A stretch of DNA of 64,000 nucleotides from Gliomastix tumulicola (taxonomy: Eukaryota; Ascomycota; Sordariomycetes; Hypocreales; Bionectriaceae): the NCBI GenBank assembly GCA_001599755.1, contig BCHX01000004.1, forward strand, positions 2,666,001 through 2,730,000, read 5' to 3'. Position 1 is the stretch's first letter, and each line of letters begins with the position of its first letter. Below the pieces are notes generated by a model, which saw only the letters and a list, made by a program, of their open reading frames with translations, had not been told where the DNA came from and ran no database searches. A program made the translations under genes and the position numbers. Positions 20,237 through 31,557 of this stretch are shown piece by piece.

Positions 20237-22037
20237 ATGGCGCCAAAGGCAGGGCAACACCCGCCGATTGAGGATTCATCACCGGTCAACAGCGACTACG
20301 AGACCGAGTTTCGGCTTGGTGGCACGGGGCAGGATGCACGCGACATGCAGCGTCTGGGCAAGAGGCAGCAGTTCAAACGCAACTTCTCACTGTGGTCGGC
20401 CCTGGGCTTCGTCGCCATCTACATGGCCACCTGGGAGTTTGTGCTCGTCTCGCTGTCTGTTGGCTTCACCAATGGGGGCTTCGCTGGGCTGTTCTGGTGC
20501 TACGTCACCACGACGGCTGCGTACTCGGCCGTCGTCGCCTCAATGGCTGAGATGGCGTCTATGGCTCCGACTTCAGGCGGTCAGTACCACTGGGTATCTG
20601 AGTTCTCGCCGCCTGCCTACCAGAAGTCGCTGTCCTACGCGTCGGGATGGATGACCACCCTCGGCTGGCTGGCCAGTCTTGCGAGCAGCGTCTACGTCCT
20701 CGCCGTCCAGGTCCAGGCGTGTGTCAATGTCATCAGACCGGAATATGTCTTCACCAGCTGGCAGACGACCCTGCTCATGTGGGCGATCCTGCTCCTGACG
20801 ATCCTCTTCAACACTTACGGGTCGCCGTTCTTCCCCCGACTCGAGACCTTGAGCCTGATCGGCCATATCGTCGGTTTCTTTGTCGTCATGATTCCGCTCT
20901 GGGTTCTCTGCGACAAGAACTCTGCGAGGGATGTGTTCCTGACATTCCAGGATCAGAGCGGGTGGGACAACATGGGTGCTGCTTACTTGACAAGCCAGAT
21001 CTACATCATGTGGTGCTGCTTCGGCTCTGACAGCGTCGTGCACATTGCCGAAGAGGTGGAAAACGCCTCGATTGTGGTGCCGAGGGCTATGATCTGGTCA
21101 TACGCGGGGAACGTCTTCTCCGGTTTCATCATGCTCATCACCATGCTGTGAGTATAACAGTCTGCACGCCTGTTCGTGGATGAAATATGAAATCAAACTA
21201 AGGTCCACAACAGCTTTTGCATCGGCCCAATCGATGCGGTGGTAGGTCCCGGGAATGCAAAACCATTATGACATATGCTGATAGTTTTCTAGATTGAATC
21301 TGATTGGCCTTTCATCGTCCTTTTCGACAGGACTGGCTCGACTGGGTTGAACCTGTTCTTCAACATCCTGCTCTGGGTGCTCATCTACCTCGGGAACATC
21401 ACAGCGCTGGCAACATGTGCTCGCGAGACCTGGGCCTTTGCCAGGGACAAGGGGCTGCCCTTCTCCAGCTTTGTCGGGCATATGTGAGTTGAGTGGCTGC
21501 CGTCTATTGGGAAAAGGGAAAAGGATGACGAAGACCCTGCGATTGCTGCGAGGTACTAACGAATATGGCTATAGGAACGACAAGTGGAAGATCCCGTTCA
21601 ACTCAATCTATGTCATCTCCGTCATCTGCGTCCTCATGAGTCTCATCCAGCTTGGCTCAGACACGGCCTTCAACATCCTCGTCTCGCTGTCTACCCTCGG
21701 GCTCATGAGCACCTACATGCTGAGTATTGGCTGCGTTCTGCTGAAGCGCATCAAGGGTGAGCACCTGCCCCCAGCGAGATGGGGACTCGGCAAGTATGGA
21801 CTGGCCATCAATGGATTCGCCTTCCTGTACAGCGCCTTCATCTGTGTCTTTTGCTGCTTCCCGCTGTCACTCCCGGTCGGGCTGGCAGACGCGAACTGGG
21901 CGCCGCTCATCTGGGCCGGTGTTATTGTCATTGCGGCGGCCATGTACGCTGTGCGAGGCCGAGCAGTCTATACTGCCCCCGTGGACTTTGTCGAGGGCAG
22001 GAAGGCTGAGGGCGTGGAGTTGCAGCAGTCCACTTGA
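20237..22037 (+). CDS. APC-superfamily amino acid / GABA-choline type permease
   Basis: Four exons, 20237-21147, 21214-21241, 21293-21483 and 21575-22037, give 530 aa. The start MAPKAGQHPP is preferred over frames upstream because the acidic cytosolic N-terminus is typical. About twelve hydrophobic segments follow, beginning with FSLWSALGFVAIYMATWEFV. The first loops carry the family signature MAEMASMAPTSGGQYHWVS, and RETWAFARDKGLPFS precedes exon 4. This fits the plasma-membrane or vacuolar ACT group of the amino acid-polyamine-organocation family (yeast Uga4/Hnm1 relatives); the substrate is not predictable. Exon 2 is only 28 nt (FCIGPIDAV) and is easily missed. The gene converges on the chitinase with 201 bp between stops. 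Confidence 0.88.
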
Positions 22038-22238
22038 TACGACAGGCAAGAGTAAGTCAACAAACGATGAACATGCTATCATGAGTATTTCAAAAGCCAT
22101 TTGTTATTTATCCAAGCCGTGTCCTTAATTGCCTCCACGATGTTTTTCTGTCTTGTTGCGTGGCACCATCATTGCTTCAGTCCCGCTAACACTAATCTCA
22201 TCCCCGACACCATCCAGGGAAACAGCTTGACAACACCC

Positions 22239-25200
22239 TCAAGAAGTCATCTGCGAGACAGGCAGCGAAAGATGCGTGTTCATGTTGTTCTTAAGATCAA
22301 GCAGCAGGGCCCCCATCTCCTTCACCACAAGCGGCGAGTACGACAGCTTGGCCAAGTTGCTCCCCCAGTACACAATCTCATCGTTGAGATACGACTGGAA
22401 CGTCTGGCGCGCGACGTCGACCTGCCAGTTCAGATAGTCGGGCATGATCTGCTCCCACGCGTCCTTGAAGTCGTACGTGATGCCCTTGCTGGCCGCGTAC
22501 CTGGTCAGGTCCCCGAACAGCGTCGCCATGTTCTTGAACGTCGACGCGTACGAGGTCACCACGTCGGCCGTGCCGCGGTAGCCGTGCATGTCGACGACGT
22601 CGAGGAGGATGCCGACGCGCTCCTGCGGGTTGTACTGGCTCCAGAGGTTCTGCGAGACGAAGTCCTTGCCCGCGACGACGAACTCCTTGTACACGTTGAA
22701 GTCGCGGTCGGCGACCTGCAGGTTCTCGACGAAGCGGTTGGCGAGGCCCGAGTCGGCCGTGCGGCCGAGCAGGCCCGTGAAGAAGTCGTTGATGTTGCCG
22801 ATCCAGCTGTGCGTGAAGGAGAGGCTCGTGAAGGTGCTGCTCGGCCAGTTGTCCTGGAAGATGCCGTTGGCGCCGAAGACCTGGGCAAAGGGCACGGCGC
22901 CCGCTCGGAGGGCTTTGCCGGAGGGCGTCTCGCCGGCGGCCATGTACTCGAGGGCGTTGCGGAACTCCTGCTTCTCGAGGACGTGCTCTGTCACCCAGTC
23001 TGTGCCCTTGGCGAGGGTGCTCAGGCCGGTGACGCCTGCAGCTGCGCAGAGCCCCTGCTTCGCTACGGTCCAGGCCTTGTTGGTCGTAAGGAGGATGCTG
23101 GATGCGCCTGGATACTGCTGCACCCAGATACTAGAACGCTGTCCCTGGGGGCCGCACAGCGCCATGGCTATCCTCTCACGCGCGCCTCGGGGGAAGAGGT
23201 CTCGTCCCTCAAGGAGATCCCGGATTTCCAGGGCGGCAAGCTCATCCGCTGTCGGCTCTCTCGCGAGGAGCACATCTTCGGTGCTGTTGTCATTCTGCGA
23301 TGTCTCCGACAGCATGAGCAGTCTAGTCAAGCCTGTAGTTCCGCAAGTGAAGTCGAACTCTTCTTCCTCATCATAGACATTCGGCAGATTCGACTCAGGT
23401 TCCAGGTCACTATTGAGGCTGTCGAGATGGCTGGGGCCGTAGCAGATCTTGACATCGGGCAGATCAGGAGCCGCGGGTTTGTTTGGGTCAGCGCAGCAGT
23501 AGTACGAATATGTACCAGAGCGACAACCCCAGCCATCTGTGGCGACGGTCGTCTCTCCAGGCTCACAGCCCGTCTTGCAGTCCGTCGAGAAGTCGAAGAA
23601 AAGCGCACCGATAGGGCCGAAGAGAAGGTTCTCCCACTGCACCCAAGCTGTGTTTCCAGCACGCCTATCACAAACGAAATTCAGCCAGCAATCTAGAGAA
23701 GGAAGAAGGAGAAAGCCGTGTGAGACTTACCATCTACATTCCTTCCAAGGCGTCGGGTTCTCACAACAGAAGCTCTTGAAGCCTCCGTTGTATGAGCAGC
23801 TCTGCTGGCCGCCCTGGCCCTGCTTGGCCTTGGTGAGTTCATTGGGATACTTGCTGTCGTCACCGCATCCGTATGACTGGAAGGAAAACGCTCCTCCAAG
23901 AGGCCCTAGAAGGGAAGGGAAGAAGGCCTTGGCCGAGCAGATGGGCGCCGCGCCGTACCATTTGCAGGCATCGAGGACGTCGGTTGACTGTGTCTTGGTG
24001 CAGCACAGCGACTTGTGACCGGTCCAGCAGCCGTCTGTGCTCGCCGAGACTTCAATCTCACTATCTGTGCACCGGTTCTTGGACAGAAGGCCGCAAAACT
24101 TGGGGCTGCCCTTCCACTTGCAGGTTGGTGGGTTCTTGGACGGGCAGCAGAAGTACCGAGAGCCCTGGTTACAGCCCAGCTCGATGCCAAGCGGGTTCTT
24201 GTTGCTCTTCGACTCCTCAACGGGGAGCAGACCAGAGGGACAGTCGGCGCCGCACTCGCCCCAGACACACTGGCTCGGGTCATTGTTGGCTTTGGCCGCG
24301 AGGACGGGGACTGAGAGATCTGTGCGGCCAGCGGCACCGGCGAGTGCCCGGATAGCAGTGCCGTTGTGATCGTCAGTCGACGCTGCCCATACCATGACAC
24401 CGCCCAGACACATGTTGTTGGCGTAGTCCATCTTGGCCTTGAGTGTCTCTTCGTCATCGTAAGACACCCACTGGTTCGAGCCCCAGGTCACCATCTTGAC
24501 GGCCGCCTTCTTGTCATGCGTCACCTTGGCGCCTCCCTGGCCGATGATCTCCTCAATCTCGGAGAACATCAGGCTACCCGCCGAGGCCGAGCATCTACCT
24601 GGGTTCCCGCCAGCCGAGAAGCCACAGCCGGCCGTATTGCACGCCGGGTCCGACAAGGTGAAGCTCCGGCCGTAGAAGCCCATGCCCATGACGACCTTCT
24701 TCGGATCAATATCGTTACGCCACAGCAGCTCGAGCGCGAGATCAATCTCGGTCAAGTTTGAGTGCGAGTTGATGTACGGCCCCAGATACGGGTTTGTGCC
24801 GTCCCAGGTCCCGTGCAGGTCGTAGCTCATGATGTTGAACCAGTCCAGCAGAGGCTCCATCTTCTTGATGTCGAAGTGCTGCAGGTACCAGAAGGAGGCT
24901 GGAAGCGTGATGGTCAAGCCTCGGTTGCCGAGTACGGCGCGGAGGTTCTTGAGGAACGTGACGAAGTTGGCGAAGTCTTCTGGTGCTCCGGAGCGCTCTT
25001 CTGCCACACTGTTGTGCCCCGAGTTAGATCACTGATCTTGAAGTTTTGCTCAAGAGAAAGAAAGAAGACCAGGGGTTTCACTCACGGATACTCCCAATCG
25101 ATATCCACGCCGTCGAATCCGTACTTGTCCATCATGGACAGCAGGGATTGGAAGAAGGTATCTTGCCGGCTCTTGGATGCTGCCAGCTCGGAGAATGTTC

Positions 25201-26011
25201 TCTTGGTTGGCTGGTCGGGGTCATTCATGCTCCATCCGCCTATTGCGATCTGAGAAGACCGCCGTTAGACTCCGTCTTAGACGAGGATGATTCCCTCGAT
25301 GACTTACCCAGACTTCGAGACCAGGATTGTAATTCTTCAAGGCTGTAAGTCGCGGCATATAATCATCGTCTTCATCTTGCATGTTGGCGATCTTGTAGCT
25401 GGTGGGGTTGATGAAGGCAAACGCATAGTTGAGGTGAGTGTATGCCCCGACGAGCAAAGACTCAGGATTGACTACACAAAACAGTCAGTTCAGACTGATG
25501 AGACTTCCATCACGGCTGGAAGATCGGTAGAAGGAGCTAAGGGAGAGGCTTGATGGGGTATACGTACTTCCATTGCACTTCTTAGTCGTCGACCACCCCT
25601 CATAGTATCCGATGACTCTCTTCCCGGCGCTCGTCCCGCCAGAGCAGCTTGGCTTCTTGACCTTCTTGCTGCCGCAGAAGTCCTCGGTCGTCCCGCAGAA
25701 GCCAAACTCGGAGCAGCAGACGTTGAGAGGGCAATTCTCGCGGGCGCTCCATTGCGAGCCCCAGCCTGGATCGCACTCGCTCTTCTCGCCGCAGCTGGAC
25801 GTGCAGTTCTCAGCTGCGCAGTACGAGGGACCCAGGCCGCAGACCTATGATTGTTAGAGGGAGTTCGTGGAATGAGATAAGATTGACTTACATTGTTCTT
25901 ACCGCAACAACCAAGCTTACATGGTCGTTCAGGGGAGCAGGAGTAGTCTTGCTGCGCACTCACCAAGAGAAGTGAGGCTATCGCAAAGGCGATGATGTTG
26001 TAGAGCAGCAT
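22239..26011 (-). CDS. Secreted GH18 chitinase of the killer-toxin-like (subgroup C) type
   Basis: Six exons, 26011-25892, 25844-25568, 25471-25308, 25249-25086, 25008-23731 and 23664-22239, encode 1142 aa. A signal peptide (MLLYNIIAFAIASLLLVSA) is followed by two Cys-rich hevein-type chitin-binding segments, about residues 25-58 and 64-107. GH18 starts near VIGYYEGW (117). Its catalytic motif FDGVDIDWE at residues 232-240 keeps all acidic residues, including proton donor Glu240, and IAIGGWSMND is the substrate loop. Several Cys-rich blocks follow (residues about 470-670). The last 475 residues are not a domain I recognise. The length and architecture match subgroup C chitinases of moulds, related to the chitinase part of yeast zymocin. 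Predicted role is chitin hydrolysis outside the cell in fungal antagonism or wall remodelling. The gene is divergent from the LysM gene, with 1.05 kb between starts. Confidence 0.93.
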
Positions 26012-27066
26012 GATGGATTTCAACTTGGTTCCCAGACTCGCACTCTACAGAACAGTCTCGACTCCTTAGAACGCGATGCACGATGTGTGCCTCGATGGTG
26101 ATGGGAATCGTCTATGCCCCCTCTTCTTCCCCTCCATGACTGCCTCCTTAAGGCGCCTCTCCTCCCAATATCAGGGAAGGCATCCAGCACTCTCCCCATC
26201 CCTGCGGAGTCGCATCATCTGCACAGTTACAAAGGTTCCCAGTGTAACCAACTCGCCTGATAATGGACACCCATTCGTCGCATCATTCTGGAGTTGACTC
26301 TCCGGCCGCGCCCCATGTCTTGCTCAGGAACGCGAGATGCCGAAGTAAGCACTACGCCTCTGGAGGGAGGGGAGGATAGACAACCAACCCGTCGTCTGAC
26401 CACCTGAGATGAGAAAAATTGTGTTGCATCGAGATGATCAGGCGGCCCTTCAACTCTGTCCGATGCACCGTCTTGATATGCCGTCGCAGTTGCGGGCGCG
26501 ACCACCCGGGCAAAGAGCAGTCTAGAACACGGCTCAAAACAAGGAAAATGGCTGCAAGGCTTCCAAGGCAAGGCCACACCGGTAAGCTTAGACAAGCTAC
26601 CCACACACACACACACAACATCGATGCGGCGCGGCAAATATTGATTAAATGTGCGGGCGGGAAAGGGGCTGTATGTGATGGGGTCAGCAGGTACAATGCA
26701 GGCTGACATGCGGGACGGAAGATCGAGCGAATAGGAGGCGACGCGACGCGGCCGGACGTGAGAGACCCTTTCAGTTGATTGCGAGGAGGGGAAGAAAAGA
26801 TGGATGGTAAGACTGCAACCTCACATCATGTGCCTCGGGATGCGGGCGGCCAGTATTCCCGCCCAGCTTGGCTTGGAGAAGATGTAAGACATCGGTACAG
26901 TCAATCGTACGATCGCTTCTCACAATGTGCGATGAAGAGTTTCATGTGAGGCATTGTTCCAACTGATTCAACTGAGGAGATAATTCGAGGACAAGGGGAT
27001 CTTTTCAGGTTGTTGTCGTAGGTTCAAACTCGAGTATCGTCTGAGGCAAGCTCACAACTAGACACA
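26012..27066. promoter_or_regulatory. Shared chitinase / LysM promoter region
   Basis: 1055 bp between divergent starts. It contains a (CA)8 tract at about 26602-26617 and a low-complexity GA-rich block near 26780. No gene-like frame is supported. Both genes are probably controlled from here. Confidence 0.5.
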
Positions 27067-29197
27067 ATGGAGAGAACGGACTCTCTCGTACGCCGCATTA
27101 TTGTCCTTTCGCTTTTGCCAATCGCATTAGCAGCTGATCAGAGTGTAAGTTCTCGAATTGACCTATGTCAATATCTGAACAATTGAGGCTGACGGCCGGA
27201 CGTGCGCCAGTTCTTCTTCTTCACCAACCAAATAGACTCTCTCTTTGATGGCATCTCAGCGCAGTGCAATCTGGCACTATCGGTCCCAATCCCAGAATGC
27301 CCTCAAGAGCTTTTGAATCTTCTAGGCGGCAGCCAGTTCTACACCGTGCAGAATGAGACCATCATGGACATCCTGTGCAGGGAGCCATGTCCTCCCGCCT
27401 TCCAGACATACCGCACAAATGTCGAGGCGGCCTGCGCCAACGATCCTCAGCCCAGGGACGGCTATCCAGCGACGTACTGGGTTGATGCAGTTTCTGCAGT
27501 CCGCTCGCAAATGTGCCTCAAGGACTCGGCGTCCGGAAGGTACTGCACTGAGTTCCTCGAGACTGCCCTGGGCGACGCCTCTGACCCGAGCTCTCTCCTT
27601 GGAGGCTATACCACGGAGCAGCTCTGCTCTGAGTGCATCGTAAACCTCTTCAAGCATCAGCAGTCGACACCGTACTCCAACTACGATATCGAGATGTCTG
27701 ACGCCTGGGCCCAGATCCAAGCCCGGTGCAATCTTGACTTCCCGACGGCCACTCCGACACTCAAGACCAACGTGACGAGCCTTGGGAACTACGCCCCCTC
27801 AGGCTATCCCACGGCCGTCTGCGTTGGTGGCAGGACGCACGAGGTCGTCAGTGGCGACAACTGCATCGACATATCGAAGGCGAACCACGTCTCTACCGGC
27901 GCGCTCATGACGCTCAACAGTCTCCGCATGGACTGCACGAATCTGCTGCTCGGTCAGAATCTCTGCCTGCCGCCGGTCTGTGCAGACTATGTCGTCAAGT
28001 CGGGCGACACCTGCATCGGCATCGCGACTCAATTCTCGACCTCGTTCCAGCAGATCGTGGCTTGGAATCCCAGTATGCTCATCCAGGTTGAGAAACGCGT
28101 TACCGGTTTTGCTGACTGAATACCATAGCCATCAACCCGTACTGCACGAACCTCCTTGCCGACCACAACATTTGTGTTGGTCCTCCTGGCGGCGATGCCA
28201 ACTTCACCACTGTCCCTGGGGCCACGGGCACTCAGACGGCGATCTACGCCACAACCACGGCAGCCAGACCAAGTCCAGTTGCTCAGGGCACCACGACCAA
28301 GTGCGGGAAGTATTATCTCGTTCAGCTGGTGAGTACACTGCTCCCGCGCCTTCCAATTTCATCCACCCTTTTCATTGACGCATCGTCGTATAGGGAGACT
28401 ATTGTGAGATCGTGGCCCTCAACCAGACTGTACCGCTTAACGTATTCCTTGGCATGAATCCTCAGGTGAGCTAGTCTTTTGTAGACCTCCTGGTTTTTCC
28501 GCTTCCTCTTGACACGTTCTTGTAGATCGATGAACGGTGCAGCAATCTCCTCTCGGGATTCAGCTACTGCGTCCTGCCAACCCGCGACTGGAACTCAACC
28601 AACACTGGTCCTGTTGTTCCGCCTCCAACCGTCACGCCGCCAGGCACCACAGAGGAGTGCTACGAGTACGTTCTCTCCTTCCTCTGCCTAGATGAATCTC
28701 CTTACCAACGATGAGCGGAGCAAAGGTGACACGCTGGACGGGCAAGTTACTGATACACCGTGACATAGATGGTATGTCGTCCAGTCTGGCGACTACTGCG
28801 CCAAGATCCAAGACCAGTTCGGTATCACATTCGCGCAGTTCCAAACCTGGAATCCAGTAAGTCTCATTGCAGTCGCAGAGTCCCGATCAAGCAGTCGAAT
28901 TCTCATTCTTCCCTCCAGGCTATCATGGACGACTGTTCTAACCTCCTGCTCGACGTGGCTTACTGCGTCGATGGCGGCGTTGAATTCTTCTCCGCTTTCG
29001 AGGCCCAGCCCACCCTGGATGCTCGCTCTGCTGCTGATGATTTCTTCGGGAAGGGAGAGGGCGCATCGCCGCCTGATGTGGTAGTTCCCAGAGGTCCGGC
29101 TCCGACTGAAACCGCTCAGGTTGGTGGTGTGGCGATAGGATGGCCGGGTGTGAACTCGCCAAGGCTCAGACAGCAGATGGGACTAGACGCGCGTTAA
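27067..29197 (+). CDS. Secreted protein with four LysM domains
   Basis: Seven exons, 27067-27144, 27211-28072, 28129-28328, 28394-28465, 28526-28665, 28769-28856 and 28919-29197, give 572 aa. A basic N-terminus and hydrophobic core (IIVLSLLPIALAA) form a signal peptide. A Cys-rich region of about 200 residues precedes four LysM modules at about residues 235-281, 286-333, 371-425 and 451-498, each with a GDxC turn and a CxNLL core (DCTNLL, YCTNLL, RCSNLL, DCSNLL). The Ser/Ala/Pro-rich tail lacks a GPI-type hydrophobic end. LysM modules bind chitin oligomers, and fungal members mask chitin from hosts or protect hyphae. Adjacency to a subgroup C chitinase is a recurrent arrangement in moulds, so a joint role in chitin handling is a reasonable inference. 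Introns fall inside LysM modules, which keeps single frames short. Confidence 0.92.
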
Positions 29198-29492
29198 GGT
29201 GGCTAGATAATTTGGTCGAGGCCATTTTGAACATGAATTGATAGGCTGTGTAGCACTATGGCATGGTAACGTGTTGATCAGTGGAATTTTTACAAGTTGT
29301 CCGGTCTCAAGTCTTGGGGACAAGTAGCCGAGAGTCTGTCATTGGGCAAATGATAGGACCATGAATAGCAGATGCTTGACCTCTGATTCCTTTTCTTCAG
29401 TTCAGTCGTCATTTGAATCATGATCTGGGCATCCCAGCTCGTAGATGCCCAGCACACGCTTCGCTTTCCATTGAAAGATGGATGGAGCTGGT
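29198..29492. other. Convergent intergenic region
   Basis: 295 bp between two stop codons. Nothing beyond probable 3' UTRs is seen. Confidence 0.4.
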
Positions 29493-30707
29493 CTATCCTT
29501 CATTCGTTGGCTGAAGTCTTCTCCTCTTTCTCATCCGATGTGGTGGCGCATGTACCGACCACCATATCGCGTCTAGCCCGTCATCGTCGCGATCAGGCTC
29601 CTCATCATGTCCATCGTCATTATCATCGCTAGGCACGGGCTCTGATTGGTCTGTCCTGGTTGTCGGCACATCATCCAACAACGTAGCTTCGCGGACAAAC
29701 CTTGGAAGTCTGTGCAAGGGTATGATCTGCCTCTCAACGATCCACCATAGCTCGTCGATCAGAACTTCAGCAGCCACTCTGAACACCGGCTTGAACCATG
29801 ACCTCTCCCCGCCCTGGGTCGAGTCACCAGCCTCTTCGTCATCCTCGACAGGACCACGCGATTCCTCTGCGGGGACGGCGAGCAAGAATGGAGCTTCGGC
29901 TCGCCAACGTGGACTGGCTGTCGTCGGCTTGCTGCCACTGCCTTCACTAGAGGACAGCGTCGCTAGTATCGATTTTACGGCTTCTGGAGAGACGGAGAGG
30001 AATAGAGGTAGTGGCAGTCCGGGCGGCAGATCTCCAGAGTACCGCAGTGTGCGGTACTGGGCTCGGAGCTTCTCGGCAGATGCTCCCTTGGATTGCGTCT
30101 GCTCCGCCTCTGTGTCCCCATCCCCTTGCTGACCTTCATCCTTCACCTCGACCCATCGTATCTCGAACGTCTTTCTCGCCTCGGCAATTTCCTCTGCGGA
30201 ATGGCCCTCCTCCAAAGCCGCATCGAACGGTATCTCGACCATCTCTCGCACCTGCGTCTCAAACTGCTCCACAGTCGAAGAGTCGGTGTTCATGGCAGCA
30301 GTGGCAGCAGTAGTCCGGAAGGCCACGAACCCCCAGGCCTGACCCCGATAGTATTTCCTCCACGTCTTCAGCCAATCCGGTGTCGACGGCGGCTCCCGGG
30401 CTACTGGAGTCGACGAGGCCGCTGCGGCTTCCTGCTCCTCGAGTTTCTTGCGACGCAGCTGCTCCTGCCACACGACGCGGACCATCTCGTGGACGCCGTC
30501 CTCGCCGAGGACGTCCCGCAGGCCGGCCTGCATCTTGGCGCGCTCGTCGTCCGGCAGGGCGACGTAGTCCTCGGATGTCGCGCGGACGAAGCGGTCGAAG
30601 GTCCATCCCGGAGGCCAGTAGGAGCTAGAGGCATCGGAGTAGGTGGAGAGCGCCGACGACGGTGATGGGACTCGCCGGTCTTCATTTCGGCGCGGCGGCG
30701 GCGTCAT
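29493..30707 (-). CDS. Hypothetical protein, 404 aa
   Basis: A single exon starts MTPPPRRNEDRRVP. After a Ser/Pro-rich leader comes a helical, charged region (WTFDRFVRATSEDYVALP) with an EEQEAAAASS linker. A conserved-looking core contains WLKTWRKYYRGQAWGFVAFRT and, further on, EIRWVEVKDEG. An acidic C-terminus (DDNDDGHDEEPDRDDDGLD) ends in a basic RMRKRRRL cluster that could be a nuclear localisation signal. The YRGQAWGF...FR pattern recurs in uncharacterised mould proteins as far as I recall, but I assign no function. There is no signal peptide or membrane segment. Confidence 0.65.
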   Translation of the reverse strand: MTPPPRRNEDRRVPSPSSALSTYSDASSSYWPPGWTFDRFVRATSEDYVALPDDERAKMQAGLRDVLGEDGVHEMVRVVWQEQLRRKKLEEQEAAAASSTPVAREPPSTPDWLKTWRKYYRGQAWGFVAFRTTAATAAMNTDSSTVEQFETQVREMVEIPFDAALEEGHSAEEIAEARKTFEIRWVEVKDEGQQGDGDTEAEQTQSKGASAEKLRAQYRTLRYSGDLPPGLPLPLFLSVSPEAVKSILATLSSSEGSGSKPTTASPRWRAEAPFLLAVPAEESRGPVEDDEEAGDSTQGGERSWFKPVFRVAAEVLIDELWWIVERQIIPLHRLPRFVREATLLDDVPTTRTDQSEPVPSDDNDDGHDEEPDRDDDGLDAIWWSVHAPPHRMRKRRRLQPTNEG

Positions 30708-31557
30708 GGCTGTTGGTGGGGAGGCGGGCTGAGATTCTCAAATCTTGGCGATTGAAGCAGGTGTTTGCGCTCGTTTCTAGACAGACAGAAAGAAAGGCGG
30801 CTTGAACGCTCAAAATGGTCTCCCGGTCACAGGCTGGAATTGCTGTTGCTCAGCATCGTGGCCTGAGGAGGTGGACGTCAGCGCCAGGTCTTTGCTGAGC
30901 GGATGACTAAGCTCAAATGCTTTCCCCACATGCATTCCATGCCTTCTTTCACTCCCGTCTTTCTTTCATATGCCACCCGCGCAGCTCAAGCAAAACTTGA
31001 GCCACTACACACCCAAATTGTATAGCTCAAGTATTTATTCGACCACTCTCCATCCTAACCCTCGATAACATTGGTCCGTAGATACCGACGCCTGCGGGCG
31101 CCCCGGTCTGGGGACACCTTTTTCTGCAGGCAGTTTTTGGACAGCTCTTCTGACCAATGGCAACCATCTTCGCCCTCTTGTCCGGAACCTTGCCCCATAG
31201 ACTTGGCATGATTGGAAGCCCTGATAGGGTGACTCCCAGCGATGGTGGTCAGAGATCGGACAGCTCATACGTGCATCCTACTATTTTGGGGTAAAAGTGA
31301 GGCTGCTATTGATGATGGGGAAAGCATATAAGGATGCCGACATCGCCCATCATGTCGTGTCGACATCCCTCCTAGATGACCTAGTCCCACCAGCACGCTT
31401 AGATCTCGAGTCTGGCAAACTCTTGTGCACTTTCTTCCGTCTCTGAGCTCTCAATTATGCGCACTTGAATGCTGGCTGAGCTCATTGAAGCCACACTATC
31501 GTTTAATTATCACTGATCATCATTTCAAGTCCTTCAACATCCCTCTTCAACAGGGAG
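30708..31557. promoter_or_regulatory. Divergent promoter region
   Basis: 850 bp between divergent starts. A TATAA at about 31327-31331 lies some 230 bp before the plus-strand ATG and is a plausible core promoter for the Clr5-ankyrin gene. Confidence 0.45.

Noticed and set aside
22101..23696. 531-codon plus-strand frame over the chitinase C-terminus
   Set aside because: It is a shadow of the minus-strand exon with biased composition. The minus frame joins in phase to the GH18 exons.
27020..27050. GGTTCAAACTC resembling a tRNA B box
   Set aside because: The flanks cannot form a T stem and no D or anticodon arm precedes it.
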